NCBI RefSeq assembly: GCF_002127325.2
Contig: NC_035433.2
Location: forward strand, 81,224,079 to 81,288,078
Source of the DNA: Helianthus annuus
Taxonomy: Eukaryota; Streptophyta; Magnoliopsida; Asterales; Asteraceae
Direction of reading: 5' to 3'
DNA: 64,000 nt
Shown here: piece after piece, positions 59,160 to 64,000 of the stretch
How the letters are laid out: each line of letters begins with the position of its first letter
Numbering within the stretch: position 1 is the first letter of the stretch
Notes under the pieces: model-generated
Database searches by the model: none
What the model was told of the DNA's origin: nothing
Seen by the model: only the letters and a program-made list of their open reading frames with translations
Made by a program: the position numbers and the translations under genes

Positions 59160-61940
59160 CCATAACATGTGTTAAGCCCCCTGTTAGAATGTTATATAAC
59201 GTGTGTTGATTTACAGAAACAAACCCATAAAGATATTCAATTGACAAGCTGGATGGATGTAGGCGAAGTTAATGCGTGTTCTAGTAATGGTTAATGTTCA
59301 TGTATTTTAAATAAATCCAAAACTTTAGGATGAGATTTTAAACGGGTTTTTTGTTGGTTTGGTTGCTTGTTTGGGGCTTTTGATCTTAACAATAATTGTT
59401 TTTTTTTTGTTGGGTTGCTTGATTTACAGAGACATACCCATAACATGTGTTAAGCACCTGTTAGAATGATATGTAACGTGTGTTGATTTACAGAAGCAGA
59501 TCCATAAAAGATATTCAATTGACCAGCTGGATGGATGTAGGCGACGTTAATGCGAGGAAATTGAATAAGTCACATCCTTTGGAAAAGAAGTCTTCGTTCA
59601 TTTATAACATGTGTTGGTGGTTCATTCTGTAACAGAACACCAATGTAACCCAACTTGTATTCATGTATATGAAAGTGGTTTGCAAAACACCACGATGTGC
59701 ATATACTGATCGTAACACGTGTACAAGTTAATATGGAACATACAAGTAAATATTGTAACACCGTATACCTGGGATAACATTTTGGAATGTATAACATGTG
59801 TTAAGCCTCTGTTATAATCTTTTTGTAACCTGACATGTATTCATGTATAAGCTAGTGGTTTACAAAACACCATGATGTGTATATACTGATCTAACATGTG
59901 TTACAATTTGTCTGTTCGGAACATGTAATTGCTTAACATGTGACAAGGGTAAAAACAGTCGACAGGGGCGATGAGTTTAATGGTGAGCTTAGTTAATATC
60001 GTAATCGTGTTGTAACCCCACTTGTACAATATCGTAATCTTGTTGTAACCCTACTTGTATACATATGATAACATGTAAGCATCCATTATAACCCGACTTG
60101 TATTCATGTATATGAAAGTGGTTTGCAAAACACCATGATGTGCATATACCGATCGTAACACGTGTATAAGTTAATATGGAACATACAAGTAAATATTGTA
60201 ACACCGTATACCTGGGATAACATGTGTTAAGCCTCTGTTATAATCTTGGTTTAACCCAATATGGTGTCATGTATAAGATAGTGGTTTCCAAAACACCATG
60301 ATTTGTATATACATACTGTAACATGTGTAACGTGTGTTAAGCCTCTATTATAACGTGTGTTAAGACTTCAAGAATGGATGCATAAACTCCAATAGTAACT
60401 TAATAACAACATAGTATACCTGATATAACGTGTGTTAAGCCTCTTTTATAACGTGTGTTAAGACTTCCAGAATGTGTTAAGTCCATACCGTTTTAACATC
60501 GTGTACTAGACAAAACAATAAGAGTCTCACATTACATATTACTAGTAAACGAAAATACATAGCACTAAGAAAATGATGTACTGGTAATTTTGGAATATAT
60601 AATATGAAACGGGTCATTTGTTTTGCACATTTTGGAATGTATAACATGTGTTAAGCCTCTGTTATAATCTTTTTGTAACCTGACATGTATTCATGTATAA
60701 GCTAGTGGTTTACAAAACACCATGATGTGTATATACTGATCTAACATGTGTTACAATTTATTTGTTCGGAACATGTAATTTCTTAACATGTGACAAGGGT
60801 GAAAACAGTCGACGGGGGCGATGAGTTTAATGGTGAGCTTAGTTAATATCGTAATCTTGTTGTAACCCCACTTGTATACATATAATAACATGTACTAGAC
60901 ATCGTGTACTAGACAAAACAATAAGAATCTCACATTACATATTACTAGTAAACGAAAATACATAGCACTAAGAAAATGATATACTGGTAATTTTGGAATA
61001 TATAATATGAAACGGGTCATTTGTTTTGCACATTTTGGAATGTATAACATGTGTTAAGCTCTGTTATAATCTTGTTGTAACCTGACATGTGTTCATGTAT
61101 AAGCTAGTGGTTTACAAAACACCATGATGTGTATATAATGATCTAACATGTGTTACAATTTATCTGTTCGGAACATGTAATTTCTTAACATGTGACAAGG
61201 GTGAAAACAGTCGACGGGGGCGATGAGTTTAATGGTGAGCTTAGTTAATAGCGTAATCTTGTTGTAACCCCACTTGTATACATATAATAACATGTAAGCA
61301 TCCATTATAACCCGACTTGTATTCATGTATATGAAAGTGGTTTGCAAAACACCATGATGTGGGTGTGCGTATGCCAGGGAAGTTATAAAAATGTGTTTTC
61401 ATGTCACACGTAACACGTGTTACGTTGTACATAGGTTTCATGTCACATGTAACACATGCATATCCGAGAAGTTCAACCTATAACACGTGTTAGTTGTCTT
61501 CTGCTGTAACATAAACATGGTCATGATCCTTGAGCATCTGATCCACGTTTGACGAAACCAAACGGTCCCGAGAATTGGATCTTATTTCCCTTGAATCCAT
61601 CACCGTCCTAATAACAAAAAGATAAGATAACCGTTAAGTCGTTAACCAGACATAAATATTAACACATTCATAGCCAGAAGTTCAGACCATAACACGTGTT
61701 ACATTGGTTGTGCTGTAAGACAAACTTGGCTTAGCTGTGAAATAGGAGTTCAGACTATAACACGTGTTACGTTGGTTGAGCTGTAAGACAAACTTGGCTT
61801 TTCATTTTTAAAAACAGATGTGCCGATTATTAGACGTCTAAAAATAAAAAAAAATCGGGCATGTGTTAAACACGTCATAACTATTATAATTTAAACTGTA
61901 TGGCTATGTCTAATAGGATAAAGTGTAACATGTATTAGGG
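59160..61940. repeat. Array of TAACATGTGTTA-type motifs and larger duplications
   Basis: Roughly 25-30 copies of the near-palindrome taaca(t/c)gtgtta and variants occur in the interior of the long-TIR element. A block starting cattttggaatgtataac occurs at 59778, 60628 and 61031; the last two belong to a ~403-bp tandem duplication. A second block (atgaaagtggtttgcaaaac) occurs near 59669, 60111 and 61330. Confidence 0.8.
61520..61607 (-). pseudogene. Captured exon piece of a CDK-like protein kinase (C-terminal tail)
   Basis: On the minus strand, sequence ending in a splice-acceptor-like TTATTAG is followed by an open stretch reading FKGNKIQFSGP. After one extra base it continues LVSSNVDQMLKDHD. 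These blocks match the C-terminal tail typical of plant kinases of the At1g54610 group (the SGP...NVDQMLKDHD signature). Recognition is from family memory. The preserved intron-exon edge suggests capture of genomic DNA. The single-base insertion breaks the frame, so it cannot encode the original tail. Confidence 0.55.
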
Positions 61941-62934
61941 TATGACGATGTTCAAAATTGCAATCAGATCCACATTGTTTGAGAATTAACCAAACCAACA
62001 AAAAACAATTATTGTTCAGAGATCAAAAGCCCTAAACAAGCAACCAAACCAAACACAAACTTTTTAACACAAAAATAAAAACCTACAAATTACATAAACA
62101 TTCACCACTTTTTAGAACCATTTTAACAAAAAATCATGTTACTCTCTAAAACAGCCATTACACAAAAAACTATTAACAACTATTTTAACAAAAACATCAA
62201 GTGTGAAAATGATTTTTCAAAATAAAATACTCAAGAGATTGTTGTTTCTCTCTCTAAAGCAGCAACTTTCTCTCTCTAAAACACTAACCGGATCTAGAAC
62301 CGTGCGATGAACACGATGAAGATCTTCCAACTTGCTTATATCTGTGTATTCTTGGTGTTCTTGATGAACATGATGAAGATTGTTGTTTCTCACTCTAGAA
62401 ATCAGCTTTCAACAAGCATGAGCACACCCGAGATGAAGATGACGACGTGAGATGAAGATGAACACACCCGGAATCAGCTTTCAACAAACAGAGATGAAGT
62501 TCATGGAGTTTTGAAAATGGGGGAAGCTAAAAGGTAAAGAAATGGAGTTTTGAAAGTACATCTAGATGTGAGGTGGGTAAAGATCTAAGTAAAGACCTTG
62601 TTTAGGAAGTTGAATGCTCCATAGTATATTAATGGTGGATCTAGTATTAAAGAACTTGTTTAGGAAGATGAAGATATTTTGAAAAAAAAAATTAATTTTA
62701 AATACACTAAACGAAATGGAGGATGAAGGATGAGAATGATGTGATGGGTACATTAATGATGGTGTCAAATCATGTTGGTCAATAGATCTTTGGGGTGGGT
62801 AGGCATATGTAAATTTACCATAGTGCCCTCAAAAGCAAAAAAGGAGATGAAGTTGGGTGGGACATGTGGCCAAATGTAGGCCATGTGATGGGTTTTCAAG
62901 GTTTTCTTAAAATCTAAGGTTTCTTACAGAGCAT

Positions 62935-63561
<627 letters not shown>

Positions 63562-63585
63562 ATATATATATATATATATATATAT

Positions 63586-64000
63586 GGTAAGGTTATTGTA
63601 AAAAAAGTTAAAAGTGCGAGAAGTGTGAGAAATATTATAGAGATGACATGTGTCCTCATTCTAAATTAATACAAAAGGGTAAACAAGTAATTTTATCATT
63701 GATTTAAGTAATTGATAACCTTCCATAACCGCCACCCTTATTTATAGGAACATGATTTTTTTTAAAGATCTCTATAAAAACACTACGAATAACATTGCAA
63801 CCACTATTCAGCACATATATAACACCATTCAATAATTATACAACACCATTCAATAAGTATATAACACCATTTTGGAAATCTCTATAAAAACACTACGAAT
63901 AACACTGCAACCACCATTCAACACATATATAACACAATTCAATAATTATATAACATCATTCAATAAGTATATAATACCATTCAATAAGTATATAACACTA
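63586..64000. repeat. Start of another AT-rich repeat element with an AACACCATTCAATA array
   Basis: After a short AT repeat the sequence changes to ggtaaggttattgtaa. From 63768 a 110-bp unit starting atctctataaaaacactac is duplicated (63768 and 63878). Each unit contains several copies of aacaccattcaataa, spaced about 20 bp. It continues past the window end. Confidence 0.55.

Overview
This window looks like intergenic DNA of a flowering plant that is almost entirely transposable elements. The supporting evidence is plant-type Ty3/gypsy and Ty1/copia polyproteins, initiator-tRNA-Met primer sites (TGGTATCAGAGC), a FAR1-related MULE transposase with GT-AG introns, CACTA and Pack-MULE transposons, and an AT-rich background. 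The retroelement proteins feel like Asteraceae (daisy family), but that is an inference. I see no intact host gene. The only host-derived coding pieces are two exon fragments carried by DNA transposons.

Layout. (1) 1-16185: a Ty3/gypsy chromovirus (called G1), complete except for about 99 bp of its 5' LTR. It has one uninterrupted 1525-codon gag-pol, and its 5' LTR contains a same-family solo LTR (3271-6812, TSD tcaag). (2) 16186-16589: one LTR of a minus-strand copia element; G1 inserted into its primer site. (3) 16590-32562: a decayed relative of G1 (G2), broken by stops and frameshifts, by a solo LTR of family G3 (18313-19795, TSD aattt) and by a 5.3-kb CACTA transposon (23289-28555, TSD cgt). 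The CACTA itself holds three further nested TIR elements. (4) 32563-46670: the 5' part of a minus-strand gypsy element (G3) with an extra leader ORF. A very young 11.1-kb Sirevirus-like copia element (35445-46574, identical LTRs, TSD tgggc) sits in its LTR. (5) 46671-49032: a FAR1/MULE-type transposase pseudogene (minus) cut by G3. (6) 49.4-50.9 kb: Athila-like gag-protease debris. (7) 51482-54057: a minus-strand gypsy solo LTR (TSD gatga). (8) 55300-56376: a Pack-MULE (9-bp TSD) carrying the first exon of what looks like phosphatidylinositol 4-kinase alpha. (9) 57.8-64 kb: small TIR elements, a 4.8-kb long-TIR transposon carrying a kinase exon fragment, AT microsatellites and MITEs.

The elements do not form a pathway; they record nested insertion. 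The right halves visible here imply the order FAR1/MULE, then G3, then G2. G2 was then hit by copia/G1/solo LTR on one branch and by CACTA and three small TIR elements on the other. The matching left halves should lie just upstream of base 1. The least explained signals are a very regular ~159-bp degenerate repeat array inside the G1/G2 LTRs, short-motif arrays (ACATGCGA, TAACATGTGTTA, TCGAAAGAT) inside several unrelated elements, and the gag/pol junction of the young Sirevirus.
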